From assembly GCF_000744655.1 (NCBI RefSeq), contig NZ_JQMJ01000002.1:36532-100531 (forward strand): 64,000 bases of DNA, read 5' to 3'. The position numbers and the translations under genes were made by a program. The notes beneath the pieces are model-generated. The model saw nothing but the letters and a program-made list of their open reading frames with translations. It had not been told where the DNA came from and ran no database searches. The DNA is from Streptacidiphilus rugosus AM-16 (GTDB lineage: Bacteria > Actinomycetota > Actinomycetes > Streptomycetales > Streptomycetaceae). This document shows, piece by piece, positions 9,300-18,261 of this stretch (position 1 is the stretch's first letter; every line of letters begins with the position of its first letter).

Positions 9300-9552
9300 A
9301 CAGGGCCGGGAAAGTCACCGCCGCAAACTCGCCCGCGAACACGCCCAACGCCAGCTCTCCCAGCACACCACGCCCGCGGTCGCAGTTTCCGCGCCGCCCA
9401 CCCCGGTCCCGGGCACAACCGCCGACGAGGACTTCGTCGACACCCCGGCCACGGCGGCACTCCCCCGGACACCCGAACCCTTCCCGGGCCCCGCCCCCGC
9501 ACGTGGGAACGTCGGCTGGCGGCGCCTGCTGCCACGCCGCTGGCGCCGTTGA
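9277..9552 (+). CDS. Small hypothetical protein
   Basis: 91 residues: a basic N-terminus (GRESHRRKLAREHAQRQL), a proline/alanine-rich middle and a basic tail (GWRRLLPRRWRR). It overlaps the end of the CoiA-like gene by 23 bp on the same strand, which favours translational coupling. No family was recognised. Sequence from 9553 to 9844 holds no supported gene. Confidence 0.4.
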   Translation: MTALARSEQGRESHRRKLAREHAQRQLSQHTTPAVAVSAPPTPVPGTTADEDFVDTPATAALPRTPEPFPGPAPARGNVGWRRLLPRRWRR

Positions 9553-9844
9553 CTCCGCCCAGCCCTTCCGCCATCCGCTCTGCTGTTCCGCCGACACACG
9601 CTGACCGTCCGGCCGTAGGAGAGGCACCGCTGCAGACCATCTGGTCGTACTTGTCCGATTCGCCCGCTCATCCGACCGGACGGAACGTATGCTCGACCAC
9701 AAGGCCGTCGCTGACCCCCGTGCAGCGACGGCCCTCTTCAGCCACTTTGGAAGAGCGCACTTCCGAACTCGAAGCGGCTCGCGCCGCTCACCGCGAACTG
9801 ACACGCTCGCTGAGTCAAGAGGCTGACCAAGATCGCGGCGCTGC

Positions 9845-10189
9845 TCAGGACACGCTCGCAACCCTGGCCGGAGCGACGCCCAAGGCCAGCTTCTCCAGCG
9901 CGTCCTGGGCCGGCCCGAATGTCGCGATCCACATCCCGACGAGATAGATCTCGCCGGTCTCGTCGATGCAGAGGAAGAACCGGCCATCGTCGAGCTCGCC
10001 AATCGGGAAGAGGTCCCGGCCGAGCGTTTCGCTCCAGCCAGCGAAGCGGTCCTCCTCGCCAAGGCAGTAGTCAGGCTTGAAGTGGAACGGCGTCTTTGCA
10101 CACGTGATGCCCGGCCCGCTGATCTGCACCTCCAGGCCGCCGAACTCGCCACGGGCTTGAGCCGCACCTGGTGTCGCCGATCGGCCCAC
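9845..10189 (-). pseudogene. SUKH-3-like immunity protein, N-terminally truncated
   Basis: The frame carries the SUKH-3 signature: EFGGLEVQISGPGITCAKTP, then a GEEDRFAGWSETLGRDLFPI segment continuing GELDDGRFFLCIDE, and a final ALEKLALGV. SUKH proteins neutralise polymorphic toxins. The N-terminal helices of the family are missing. Upstream, in another frame, is unrelated coding sequence (PTSAERWPAVGTEADFEVWW) that runs into an IS6 end at 10.3 kb. The gene was probably cut by that insertion, so an active protein is unlikely. Confidence 0.6.
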
Positions 10190-10270
10190 CAGACCTCGAA
10201 GTCGGCCTCGGTACCCACGGCCGGCCAGCGCTCAGCGGAGGTCGGCAGCAACAGCACGTCGACGAAGCCG

Positions 10271-10352
10271 ACGTCGACGACACGAACGAACCCTCCCCGG
10301 CACGACCAAACCCAAGATCATCTCACGCCCCGACCGACAACGTGACAGAGCC
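10271..10352 (-). mobile_element. IS6-family element, terminal remnant
   Basis: About 80 bp nearly identical to the right end of the IS6 copy at 17038-17119. It includes the first codons of the transposase and the outer inverted repeat (GGCTCTGTCACGTTGTCGG read on the minus strand). Nothing else of the element remains here, so an adjacent deletion, common with IS6 transposition, probably removed the rest. Confidence 0.75.
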
Positions 10353-10563
10353 GCCGCTCGTCCAGGTGAGGCAGGATCGCCTCGAACTTCGCTTCCAGTG
10401 CAGCCTGTTGATCCGGCTGTCCGCCCATACCACAACGAGCCGAAAATGCTGGAAGCTACGGGTTGTTGCTCTGCAAGCCCTTACTCGCGAGTATTGACTT
10501 CCCAGGCGGCGCCCAGGACTCTCTCAGCATGAATGACGAGCCCATGACATACCGGAGCAGGTC

Positions 10564-12624
10564 ATGAACCGATGCCGTCCGCGGGGCAAGCGCAGGCTGT
10601 TCCTGTTGCCGGCTCTCCTAGGGGCGCTGCTGCTGGGAATCGGGCCAGGTGTGGCCAAAGCCTCCGCTGATCAAAATTGGTGGGACCCACAAGCGCGGCC
10701 TGTCCCCGACGCGCAGATCGACGCAGTCGGTGCCCCGTTCACCGGCACCGACGCACAGGGGCAAGTCCGCGGATTAGTTGACGCGCATGTGCACCTGATG
10801 TCCTACGAAGGGTTCGGCGGCCGCCTGATGTGCGGCCAGACGTTCTCGGCAGCCGGCATTGCGGATGCGCTCAAGGACTGTCCGGAGCACTACCCCGATG
10901 GGAGCCTGGACGAATTCGACTTCCTCACACATGGCGGGGATGGCCGGCATGACCCTGTCGGCTGGCCGACGTTCAAGGACTGGCCCGCTCCCGCTTCCCT
11001 GACTCACAACCAAACGTACTACGCGTGGATAGAGCGAGCCTGGCGGGGTGGCCAGCGGGTGCTCGTCAATGATCTCGTCTCCAACGCAGTGATCTGCAAC
11101 GCCTACCTTTTTAAGGACCGCACCTGCGATGAGATGTCCGCCATCCGCCTCGAAGCTCAGAAGACCTACGAGCTCCAGAGCTACATCGACACGATGTACG
11201 GGGGCCCAGGCAAGGGTTGGTTCCGGATCGTCACGGACAGCGGCCAAGCCCGCGACGTGATCAAGCAGGGCAAACTGGCCGTGATCCTGGGCGTGGAAAC
11301 CTCGGAGCCGTTCGGCTGTAAGCAGATCCTCGACATACCCCAGTGCAGCAAGGAGGACATCGAGCGCGGCCTCGACGAGCTGTACGGGCTAGGCGTACGC
11401 AGCATGTTCTTGTGCCACAAGTTTGACAACGCTCTGTGCGGGGTCCGCTTCGACACCGGAACCGAAGGCGATGCGATCAACGCCGGCCAGTTCCTGTCCA
11501 CCGGCACCTACTGGAAGACCGAGAAGTGCACCACTCCGGAGCAGGACAACCCCATCGGGACGCACACCAGCGCCGACGACCTGTGCAACACCCGGGGGCT
11601 GACCCCTCTGGGCGCTTACGCCGTCCACGCCATGATGAAGCGCCACATGATGCTGGAAATTGATCATATGAGCGTAAAGGCAGTCGACCAGACGCTCAGC
11701 ATCCTCGACGCCCAAAACTATCCGGGCGTCATCTCCTCGCACAGCTGGATGGACCCCAATTGGACGGAGCGGGTCTACCGGCTGGGCGGATTCATCGCCC
11801 AGCACATCAACGACGCCCCTGCCTTCGCCGCACAGGAGCGCGAGAGCGCTGCCTTGCGGCAGAAGTACCACATCGTCGGCTACGGCGTCGGCACCGATAT
11901 GAACGGCCTGAGTGAGCAGCCCGGACCCCGCGGCGCTGGCACCGAAGTGCACTACCCCTTCACCAGCCCTGACGGCGGAACGGTCTTGAGTCGACAGACG
12001 ACCGGCCAGCGCACCTGGGACATCAACACCGACGGGGTCGCCCACTATGGCCTGCTGCCCGACTGGGTCGAGGACATCCGCGTCACCGGCGGCCAGGACG
12101 TGGTGAACGACCTGATGCTGGGCGCCGAAGGGTACCTTCGCACTTGGAGCGCCACGGAGCAGCAGGTGGTCGACGCAGTGGCCATGTGTCCCGTCGGCAC
12201 TCAGCCCGCTGGCTCGAGTGGCAAGGGCATCCAGTATCAGGCTCACGTCCACGATCTCGGCTGGCAGGGCTTCAGCGGGGCGAACGGCACCTACGCCGGC
12301 ACCACGGGCCTGAGCGATTCGATCGAGGCACTCCGGCTGACGGCCCGTGGCGCCGGAGGCATGTGGGTCCACGCCCAGGTGGAGAACATCGGCTGGCAGC
12401 CGTGGCAGTACGTGGCCGACGGGCAACAGGTCGAGGTGGGCACGACCGGGCAGAACCTGCGGTTGGAAGCTCTCGAGATCCAGGTCGGTTCCGGCACCAT
12501 CACCGGGCGGGCGCACGTGCAGAACGTGGGCTGGCAGCCCTCCGCCACGTCCTCGAGGATCATGATCGGCACAGTGGGGCAGTCGCTGCGGATGGAAGCG
12601 GTCGGACTGAGCCTTTGCTTGTAA
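10564..12624 (+). CDS. Secreted M19-type dipeptidase/amidohydrolase with ChW repeats
   Basis: 686 residues with a GGAGC ribosome site. Residues 1-34 are a signal peptide (KRRLFLLPALLGALLLGIG). The catalytic domain carries DAHVH near residue 74, a lysine-rich VILGVETSE strand, a later EIDHMS helix and a VGTDMNG strand, as in membrane dipeptidase (M19)-like metal hydrolases. The last 145 residues hold three ChW repeats (HDLGWQGF, ENIGWQPW, QNVGWQPS, each followed by a G..GQ/LSD.LR.EA tail), which bind cell-surface or macromolecular ligands. A TTA codon at 10774-10776 suggests bldA-dependent translation. A strong terminator follows. Confidence 0.82.
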   Translation: MNRCRPRGKRRLFLLPALLGALLLGIGPGVAKASADQNWWDPQARPVPDAQIDAVGAPFTGTDAQGQVRGLVDAHVHLMSYEGFGGRLMCGQTFSAAGIADALKDCPEHYPDGSLDEFDFLTHGGDGRHDPVGWPTFKDWPAPASLTHNQTYYAWIERAWRGGQRVLVNDLVSNAVICNAYLFKDRTCDEMSAIRLEAQKTYELQSYIDTMYGGPGKGWFRIVTDSGQARDVIKQGKLAVILGVETSEPFGCKQILDIPQCSKEDIERGLDELYGLGVRSMFLCHKFDNALCGVRFDTGTEGDAINAGQFLSTGTYWKTEKCTTPEQDNPIGTHTSADDLCNTRGLTPLGAYAVHAMMKRHMMLEIDHMSVKAVDQTLSILDAQNYPGVISSHSWMDPNWTERVYRLGGFIAQHINDAPAFAAQERESAALRQKYHIVGYGVGTDMNGLSEQPGPRGAGTEVHYPFTSPDGGTVLSRQTTGQRTWDINTDGVAHYGLLPDWVEDIRVTGGQDVVNDLMLGAEGYLRTWSATEQQVVDAVAMCPVGTQPAGSSGKGIQYQAHVHDLGWQGFSGANGTYAGTTGLSDSIEALRLTARGAGGMWVHAQVENIGWQPWQYVADGQQVEVGTTGQNLRLEALEIQVGSGTITGRAHVQNVGWQPSATSSRIMIGTVGQSLRMEAVGLSLCL

Positions 12625-12661
12625 AAGCTCCGGGCAAGCCTGCAGAGCCATGATGGTTCGA

Positions 12662-12696
12662 CACCCCGCTGTGTGCCGACGGCCCACAGCGGGGTG
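12662..12696 (+). terminator. Intrinsic terminator of the M19 gene
   Basis: A perfect 12-bp stem, CACCCCGCTGTG with CACAGCGGGGTG, and an 11-nt loop, 38 bp after the M19 stop codon. It lacks a T tract, as is common for Streptomyces terminators. Confidence 0.75.
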
Positions 12697-12793
12697 CGCC
12701 GCTCCGCGGAGACCTCGGGAGGCGGGATTATGTTCACAAAAAGACCGGCTAGTGCCGTGACCGCTATGGTTCGCCGGGTTGAGAGGGAGGACC

Positions 12794-13036
12794 GTGGTGT
12801 TCGTTGAGATCGTCTTCGTGGGGCTGCCGATCGATCGTGACGAGGTCGAGGAGGCTTTGGAGGCGGAGTTCGAGCTCGACGGCGAGGTCACAGGCGCTGG
12901 CAGCGGCATGGGCCGCTGCCATCTTGACCTGGAGATCACAGACGACTCGGACGCGACTGCGGCACTGGAGCGTCTTCGGGTGGTGCTGTCCGGGCTTGGT
13001 GTCGCTGACTGCGCAACCTTGAACGTCAGTGAGTGA
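12794..13036 (+). CDS. Small acidic hypothetical protein
   Basis: 80 residues from GTG 12794 behind a GAGGGAGG ribosome site. The sequence alternates strands and helices (FVEIVFVGLPIDRDEVEEAL, CHLDLEITDD, ALERLRVVLSGLGVAD) like a ferredoxin-type alpha/beta fold. No family was recognised. Its stop overlaps the region where the IS630 transposase frame ends, so its downstream context has been altered by insertion. Confidence 0.5.
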   Translation: MVFVEIVFVGLPIDRDEVEEALEAEFELDGEVTGAGSGMGRCHLDLEITDDSDATAALERLRVVLSGLGVADCATLNVSE

Positions 13037-14206
13037 TCAAGCCGCTATGCGTGCTCGTCCGCCCCAGCGGATGCCCCTCTCACTACGGACACGGGCGCGT
13101 TCACGGCGCTCTGCCGCCAGGACGTCCCGGTGGCGGGCGTTGGCGTTGCGCCAGCGCAGGTATGCGTGCAGGGCCCGGGTCTGGACCGTGTGGTTGGGGT
13201 GGTTGGAGTTGGCGACGGTGAACTGCCGCAGCGGCCCGACGTGGGCCTCGATCGGATTCGCCCACGACGCGTAGGTCGGGGTGAAGCAGAGTTCGACGCG
13301 GTGCTTCTTCGCCCAGCGGCGGATCGTCTCGCCCTTGTGGGCGGACAGGTTGTCCAAGATGACGTAGATCGGGGCGCCGTCCGGGCGGGCCGCACGGATC
13401 GACCTGAGCGCGGCTAGCGTGTTGCCGGCGCCCTTCCTGCGCCGGTTGACGCCCCACAGCGTGTCGTCGCCGATCGAGTAGCAGCCGTGGAAGTAGCGGA
13501 CCCCGTGGGTGCGGTGGTAGGTGGCGGGATGCCGCTCGGGATGACCGGCCCGAGCCCAGCCCGAGCCGATCGTGGGTCGGATGCCGAGCGGGCCGAACTC
13601 GTCGAACGCGAACACGCGGTCGGGGAAGCGGTCCAGGACCTGCTCGATCCGGTCGAGCTTGGCATCGCGTTCCGGGTCCGGCGACTCCTTCCAGGTCTTC
13701 GTGCGCTGGAAGGTGACGCCTCGGCGGGCGAGCAGACGGCGTAACGCCTCGCGGCCGATGCGGATGACCCGTCCGTGGACCCGGTGCAGGTAGATCACGA
13801 GCTTGCGCAGCGACCAGCGGGTGAAGGGCTGGCCGAGCTTGGTCGGGCGGGTGGTGGCCGTCTGGACGACGAAGTCCTCATCGTCAGGACTGAGCAGGCG
13901 GGGACGGCCTCCCGCCCAGCGAGGGTCCAGGCAGGCCAGGCCGATCTCGTTGAACCGGTGGATCACGTCGCGCACCGTGTCCTCGTCCGCCTGGACCAGC
14001 TGGGCGATCACCGGGACCCGGTTCCCGCCCGCCGAGGCCAGCAGCATCATCGCCCGCCAGAACCGCACCGAACTGGTGCTGCCCCGACGCACGATCTGCT
14101 GCAGCTTCTGCCCCTCCTGGTCGGTCAGTCTGCGCACCCGCACAGGCTCGGCCACCACACCCCCAAACGGTCGGACGGACGTCACCGCCACATCCAACCG
14201 CTCCAA
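13037..14206 (-). CDS. IS630-family transposase
   Basis: About 370-389 residues. The N-terminal helix-turn-helix region (RRLTDQEGQKLQQIVRRG, RVPVIAQLVQADEDTVRDVI) is followed by the DDE core: FDEFGPLGIRP, then ILDNLSAHKGET, then YASWANPIEAHVGPLRQF. All three acidic residues are present. A GTG at 14155 (VAEPVRVRRL) is an alternative start. It appears full length, so the element may still be active. Clear terminal repeats and TA duplications could not be fixed by eye. Confidence 0.88.
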   Translation of the reverse strand: MERLDVAVTSVRPFGGVVAEPVRVRRLTDQEGQKLQQIVRRGSTSSVRFWRAMMLLASAGGNRVPVIAQLVQADEDTVRDVIHRFNEIGLACLDPRWAGGRPRLLSPDDEDFVVQTATTRPTKLGQPFTRWSLRKLVIYLHRVHGRVIRIGREALRRLLARRGVTFQRTKTWKESPDPERDAKLDRIEQVLDRFPDRVFAFDEFGPLGIRPTIGSGWARAGHPERHPATYHRTHGVRYFHGCYSIGDDTLWGVNRRRKGAGNTLAALRSIRAARPDGAPIYVILDNLSAHKGETIRRWAKKHRVELCFTPTYASWANPIEAHVGPLRQFTVANSNHPNHTVQTRALHAYLRWRNANARHRDVLAAERRERARVRSERGIRWGGRARIAA

Positions 14207-14244
14207 CCACCAACCCGGCGAACCAATGTGGTCAGAGCACTAGC

Positions 14245-15775
14245 GGTGGTTTGTTAGACCGGGGAGTAGAGATCAAGCGCGTGGCCTGCGCCGACGTGGT
14301 TGATCAGGGCCTGGAGTTCGGGTGGCGGGGGCGCGTTGGTCCAGGCTCGCCAGCAGCGTTGGAGGCTGGTCCAGGGGTCGAGCCAGGCCCGGACGGCGCG
14401 GATCGCCTTGGGCCAGCTGGACGGTCGGGGCTGATGGGGTCTGCGCAGGCCCCCTCTCAGCCGGTTCCGCCGATGTGGCGGCGGGCGGGTCCTCGGGGTC
14501 CTCGGCGCCGGACTCCTGCAGAGGCCCGGCGAACCAGGTGTCCCAGCAGAACGAGAACGCGCAGGTGACCAGGGTCTGGTGGCGGCGGATAGCAGTGTCG
14601 GAGCGGACCTGGAAGTCGGCCCAGCCCAGTTCGTCCTTGACCTGCTTGTAGCTCTGCTCGATCCAGTGCCTGATGCCGTAGATCCGGACGACTTCTGCCA
14701 GGCCGGCGGCCGGTTCGGGGCTGTCCGCCTCGCGCGGGCTGCCGGGCCGGGGCAGGTCGGTGGCCAGGTACCAGGTGGACTGCGCGGGCAGTGTGGCCGG
14801 CTCGGTGGTGGCCACGACCAGACGGACGTTTCCGTCGGGCCCCCACCAGCCCAGCGTCGCCTCGGCGGCCCACCAGGTCTCGGTGTGCCCGTCGCGGAAG
14901 GTGCGCTCGACCCGGGTCCAGTCCCCTGGATCCTCCGCGTCGGTCCAGGTCAGGGCGCGGGCGGCGTCGACGGGCGTGTAGGCGTCCTTGCCGTAGGCCC
15001 AGGCGCCGTGGCTGGGTTTCAGGGCCACGACGAACGGCAGCCCGGCCTCCGCGAGATCCCGGCGGAAGCCGTCCTGGTCGCCGTAGGCGCAGTCGGCGGC
15101 CACGGCCCGGAAGGTCACTCCGGCGGTCCTGGCGGTGCGGGCCAGTTCCGCGGCGATTCGCAGCTTCGTGCGGAAGCCGGGGTCGCTCTTGCCCTTGGGG
15201 AAGTGGTGGGCGGGGCTGTAGGGCACGGCGTGCAGCGGGTAGTAGAGGTTCTCGTCGGCCCAGCACGTGGTCACGGTGACGATGCCGTTGTCGGTCTTGC
15301 CCAGCCGGCCCAGCCACTGTCGGCCGACGTGCGCGGTTTTCTTCCCGTCCTTGCGGTCGCCCGAGTCGTCGATCACCAGCACCCCGTCCGGGTGCGGCCT
15401 GGTCGCGGGGTCGCCGAGCAGCAGTGCCACCCGGCGGGCATTGATCTTTTCGTGGTCCCAGGTCGACTCGGACAGGAAGAACTGGAGCCGCTGCACCGCC
15501 GCGTGCTGGGCGCCGACGACGGGTTCGGTGCCGACCAGGCAGGTCAGCGTCTTGTTGCGGTCCCGCGGCAGCAGCAGCCCCGCAAGATACTCGCGGAACC
15601 CGCGCCGCTGTGCCAGATTGGAGAAGAGGTCATCGAAGCGAGCGGCGTAGGCTTCCAGCGGGCCCGGAGCGGGCGGACACGGCACACGACGGGTCATCAC
15701 AGCTCCCCGGCAGCGAAGCGACGTTCCTCTGCTACCGGCCTACTACGGCCCTGACCCGCCGTCAACAAACCACCG
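14245..15775 (-). mobile_element. Complete IS701-family insertion sequence with CTAG target duplication
   Basis: The ends are CGGTGGTTTGTT on the left and its reverse complement AACAAACCACCG on the right. Each is flanked directly by CTAG (14241-14244 and 15776-15779), the 4-bp target duplication characteristic of IS701. The element carries one transposase gene. It sits exactly at the TAG stop codon of the small gene at 15776-16042: the duplicated CTAG contains that stop, so the gene remains intact. Confidence 0.88.
14273..15700 (-). CDS. IS701-family transposase
   Basis: 475 residues. The conserved N-terminal block QHAAVQRLQFFLSESTWDHE is followed by VLVIDDSGDRKDGKKTAHVG (first acidic region), AVAADCAYGDQDGFRRDL (second) and GIRHWIEQSYKQVKDELGWA (third, with the essential Glu). 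The tail beyond residue 400 is proline-rich and differs from the family, hinting at a frameshift near the C-terminus. The catalytic core is complete. It occupies nearly the whole element between the two inverted repeats. Confidence 0.88.
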   Translation of the reverse strand: MMTRRVPCPPAPGPLEAYAARFDDLFSNLAQRRGFREYLAGLLLPRDRNKTLTCLVGTEPVVGAQHAAVQRLQFFLSESTWDHEKINARRVALLLGDPATRPHPDGVLVIDDSGDRKDGKKTAHVGRQWLGRLGKTDNGIVTVTTCWADENLYYPLHAVPYSPAHHFPKGKSDPGFRTKLRIAAELARTARTAGVTFRAVAADCAYGDQDGFRRDLAEAGLPFVVALKPSHGAWAYGKDAYTPVDAARALTWTDAEDPGDWTRVERTFRDGHTETWWAAEATLGWWGPDGNVRLVVATTEPATLPAQSTWYLATDLPRPGSPREADSPEPAAGLAEVVRIYGIRHWIEQSYKQVKDELGWADFQVRSDTAIRRHQTLVTCAFSFCWDTWFAGPLQESGAEDPEDPPAATSAEPAERGPAQTPSAPTVQLAQGDPRRPGLARPLDQPPTLLASLDQRAPATRTPGPDQPRRRRPRA

Positions 15776-16042
15776 CTAGGGCATCAGGCTCATCGGTCCG
15801 TAGACCTCCTTGCTGTCCTGCAGGAGCACCACCTGGGCCACGCCTGCGTCAAGGAGTTGGCGCCAGGACAGCCCGATCCACGTCTCCGCGTCCCCTTGCG
15901 AATCAAAGCCCGCGCGAGCGGCATCGGCCACATCATTGGCGGGGAGGTCCAGGGCCAGGGCCTCCAGAGCGGTTGCAACGGCCTGCAGTGCCATTGCCTT
16001 GCCGTGGGCGTCCTCGAAACGCCACTGCCAGGCCATCCCCAT
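15776..16042 (-). CDS. Small hypothetical protein with IS701 at its stop codon
   Basis: 88 residues from ATG 16042, which is preceded by AAGGAG. The start is aromatic (MGMAWQWRFEDAHGK), a leucine/alanine-rich helix follows, and the end reads SWRQLLDAGVAQVVLLQDSK. No family was recognised. Its TAG stop lies within the CTAG duplicated by the IS701 insertion. Insertion therefore changed only the 3' untranslated context. The 286 bp up to 16328 hold no supported gene. Confidence 0.5.
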   Translation of the reverse strand: MGMAWQWRFEDAHGKAMALQAVATALEALALDLPANDVADAARAGFDSQGDAETWIGLSWRQLLDAGVAQVVLLQDSKEVYGPMSLMP

Positions 16043-16328
16043 GCCTTCTCCTTCGTCGTTGGGATCGGTTCGTCTGCGAGGTCGCCCTGCCGGGCTCCAG
16101 GGAGAGCGGCCACGCATCCCCATGCTTCGCTGGGCACGAGGTGCACCCGGTGCCCCTCAGGGTGACCGAGGGCGACATCGTGACCCGTTCGGCGTGGCGT
16201 CACTGTGACGCCGCACCGAACGCCACGGCAGAACCGACTGCCAATCATGAAGCTGACCTGGGCAAACAGATTGAAAACACAGTCTGACGGTGTGGGAGGC
16301 CGTGGCCGGGCTGGGTTCGGGACTTGGT

Positions 16329-17056
16329 TCAGGCTGTGGCAGGCAGGCCGCCGATGCCGGCGGTGACGTGGTCCCAGACGGTGAAGCGGAGGATCATCTC
16401 GAGCCGGTGCCGGGCGGCGCCGAGGAGGTGGCGGCCGGGCCGGAAATGGGGGCTGATGCCGCTGAACGCGGACAGGAACCTCTGTGCGGCGCTGGCACTG
16501 CGGAAGCCTTTCATGGCGCGTTCTCGCTGGCGGGTGGGCTGGTGGCTGTTCTCGGCTCGATTGTTCAAGCCCTTGTGGGCGCGGTGCTCGACCGAGGGCA
16601 TCAGCTCGCGCCGGGCGGCGCCGTAGGAGCGGAGCTTGTCGGTGATCAGCACCCTGGGCACGCGGCCCTGCTTCTTCATGAGCTTGGCCATGAAGCGCCT
16701 GGCGGCCTTGGCGTCGCGCTTGGACTGCACCAGGATGTCCAGGACGTTCCCGTGCTGGTCGACGGCCCGCCACAGGTAGTGCCGCGCCCCGTTGATCCTC
16801 ACGAAGACCTCGTCGAGATGCCACTTATCGCCCGGCCGGGGCCGACGGCGGCGCAACTGGTGGCGTAGGCCTGCCCGAACTTGGCGCACCAGCGGCGCAC
16901 GGTCTCGTAGGAGACGACCACGCCGCGCTGCAGCATCACCTCCTCGACCTCACGAAACGACAGCGGGAACCGGAAGTACAGCCACACGCAGTGCGCGATG
17001 ACCTCCGCCGGGTAGCAGTGGTTCCTGTACGACGGCGACGTCGACGACACGAACAA
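16329..17056 (-). pseudogene. IS6-family transposase, frameshifted
   Basis: The N-terminal part (SPSYRNHCYPAEVIAHCVWL, VSYETVRRWCAKFGQAYA) and the DDE core (GDKWHLDEVFVRINGARHYL, VLITDKLRSYG, GLNNRAENSHQPTRQRERAM) lie in two frames. Relatives read ...AYANQLRRRRPRPGDKWHLDE, so the break near 16860 is a single missing base. The core residues are all present. The right end of the element, at about 17119, is the inverted repeat GGCTCTGTCACGTTGTCGG on the minus strand. The left end was not located. Confidence 0.85.
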
Positions 17057-17118
17057 AACCTCCCCGGCACGACCAACCCCAAGATCATCTCACGCCCCGA
17101 CCGACAACGTGACAGAGC

Positions 17119-17330
17119 CCCCCGAGGCCGCCAAGCGCGCTATCGCGGCTGGCTTCATGCTCGTCCAGCCGGATCGAACAGGCCTGCTGGAGAGCACCAG
17201 GCTCGCCGAGGCAGGGCTACTGCGCCCACAGATCGCACGGACCTTCCCCCTGGAGGGGGCAGCCGAGGCCCACCACCTGGCCCGGACCAGCGCCGGCACT
17301 CCCGGAAAGATCGTCCTCACGGTCACATGA
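17119..17330 (+). pseudogene. Quinone oxidoreductase, C-terminal fragment cut by IS6
   Basis: About 69 residues (EAAKRAIAAGFMLVQPDRTG through ARTFPLEGAAEAHHLARTS to GKIVLTVT) are plainly paralogous to the last 70 residues of the intact enzyme at 2763-3710. The coding sequence begins immediately at the IS6 inverted repeat, so insertion removed the first three quarters of the gene. No function is expected. Confidence 0.85.
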
Positions 17331-17380
17331 GCTGCCGCCGGTCCTCCCGCCTCAATCCCCGCACAAGGACAAGGACAGGC

Positions 17381-17728
17381 ATGTTCGCCCTCACCGTCAG
17401 ATTTGACCTCTCCGACGAGGCCGCGGCTGCGGCCTTCGACGCACTGGCCGCCCAGACAGCCGCCGACGTGCGCGCACTGGAGCCAGACACCCTCACTTGT
17501 GCCGTCCACAGTGTCGAGGGTGAGCCGCTCGCCCGCGTCTTCTACGAGGCTTACCGCGACAGGGCAGCCTTTGAAGTGCATGGCAGCCAGCCCCACACCC
17601 AGCAATTCTTCGCCCATAGCGCTGACCTGGTCGTTCGCACCCGCCTGGAGTTCCGGCACCCGCACGAGCCCGCCATCCAGACCCGGCCCGCATCTGGGAG
17701 CCCGCGCACCGCTACGCCGAAGTCATGA
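17381..17728 (+). CDS. ABM-domain monooxygenase, second copy
   Basis: 115 residues, closely similar to the ABM protein at 2378-2686 (MFALTVRFDLSDEAAAAAFD, HSVEGEPLARVFYEAYRDRA). The first 97 residues are the ABM domain; the extra tail (TRPASGSPRTATPKS) is probably spurious read-through into new sequence. It still follows an oxidoreductase gene as in the first copy, but that gene is truncated, so native transcription has probably been lost. It could be expressed only from an IS6-borne promoter. Confidence 0.78.
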   Translation: MFALTVRFDLSDEAAAAAFDALAAQTAADVRALEPDTLTCAVHSVEGEPLARVFYEAYRDRAAFEVHGSQPHTQQFFAHSADLVVRTRLEFRHPHEPAIQTRPASGSPRTATPKS

Positions 17729-17859
17729 ACAACGCACTGGCGCCCCCGCTACACCGCGCCCGAAGGCACAGTGCCGGTGGCCGGACAGCAGCCGTCCGGA
17801 CAGACCCGATGCACTGATCTGCCGTCACCAGGCGGACACGCGGACCCGGGTCGGTCACG

Positions 17860-17975
17860 TCAACAAGCGCGTGACCGTCTGACGGCACGGGTAATGACGT
17901 CCCAGCAGGTGAAGCGGACAGTCATCCCGAGCCGCCACCGGGGTGGCAGCCAGGTCCGAAGCAGGACGAGATACC
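17860..17975 (-). pseudogene. IS6-family transposase, extreme C-terminal scrap
   Basis: The short stretch RYLVLLRTWLPPRWRLGMTV then RFTCWDVIT parallels the end of the IS6 transposase at 16.3 kb (RHLLGAARHRLEMILRFTVW then DHVT). It is fused to a cyclase-family fragment upstream. A minor remnant only. Confidence 0.45.
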
Positions 17976-17988
17976 GCCGCACGCGGAC

Positions 17989-18261
17989 AGGGCAGGCGAT
18001 GCCGGGGACCAGGCCGGGGCGGGTGTCGCTGTCGCCGTCGCTGCCCAGGGCGCGGGCCCTGGTTCCGTCGAGGACGGGCATCGCGTTCGGCTGCAGTCCC
18101 GCGCTTTGCCGGTCGGGGTCCCAGGGGCCGACGCCGTGGACACGGGCGGGGTAGCCGGTGCGCACCAGCACGGTGTCGCCGGGCCGCAGCGGACTGCCCT
18201 GGTGGGCGGCGCAGTCGCGCAGCTCCTGCCCGTGGACGGCTTCGTCGGCTGGCTGCGCCAC
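17989..18261 (-). pseudogene. Cyclase-family (kynurenine formamidase-like) fragment
   Basis: About 90 residues resemble the middle of cyclase-family metal hydrolases: DEAVHGQELRDCAAHQG, then LRPGDTVLVRTGYPARVHG and a following MPVLDGTRARALGSDGD. The N-terminal HxGTHxD metal site and the C-terminus are absent, and IS6 debris follows. The stretch 18262-18663 shows no recognisable gene. Confidence 0.45.

Noticed and set aside
16329..17056. Programmed frameshift in the IS6 transposase
   Set aside because: No slippery sequence is seen and family members are read in one frame; a missing base explains it better.
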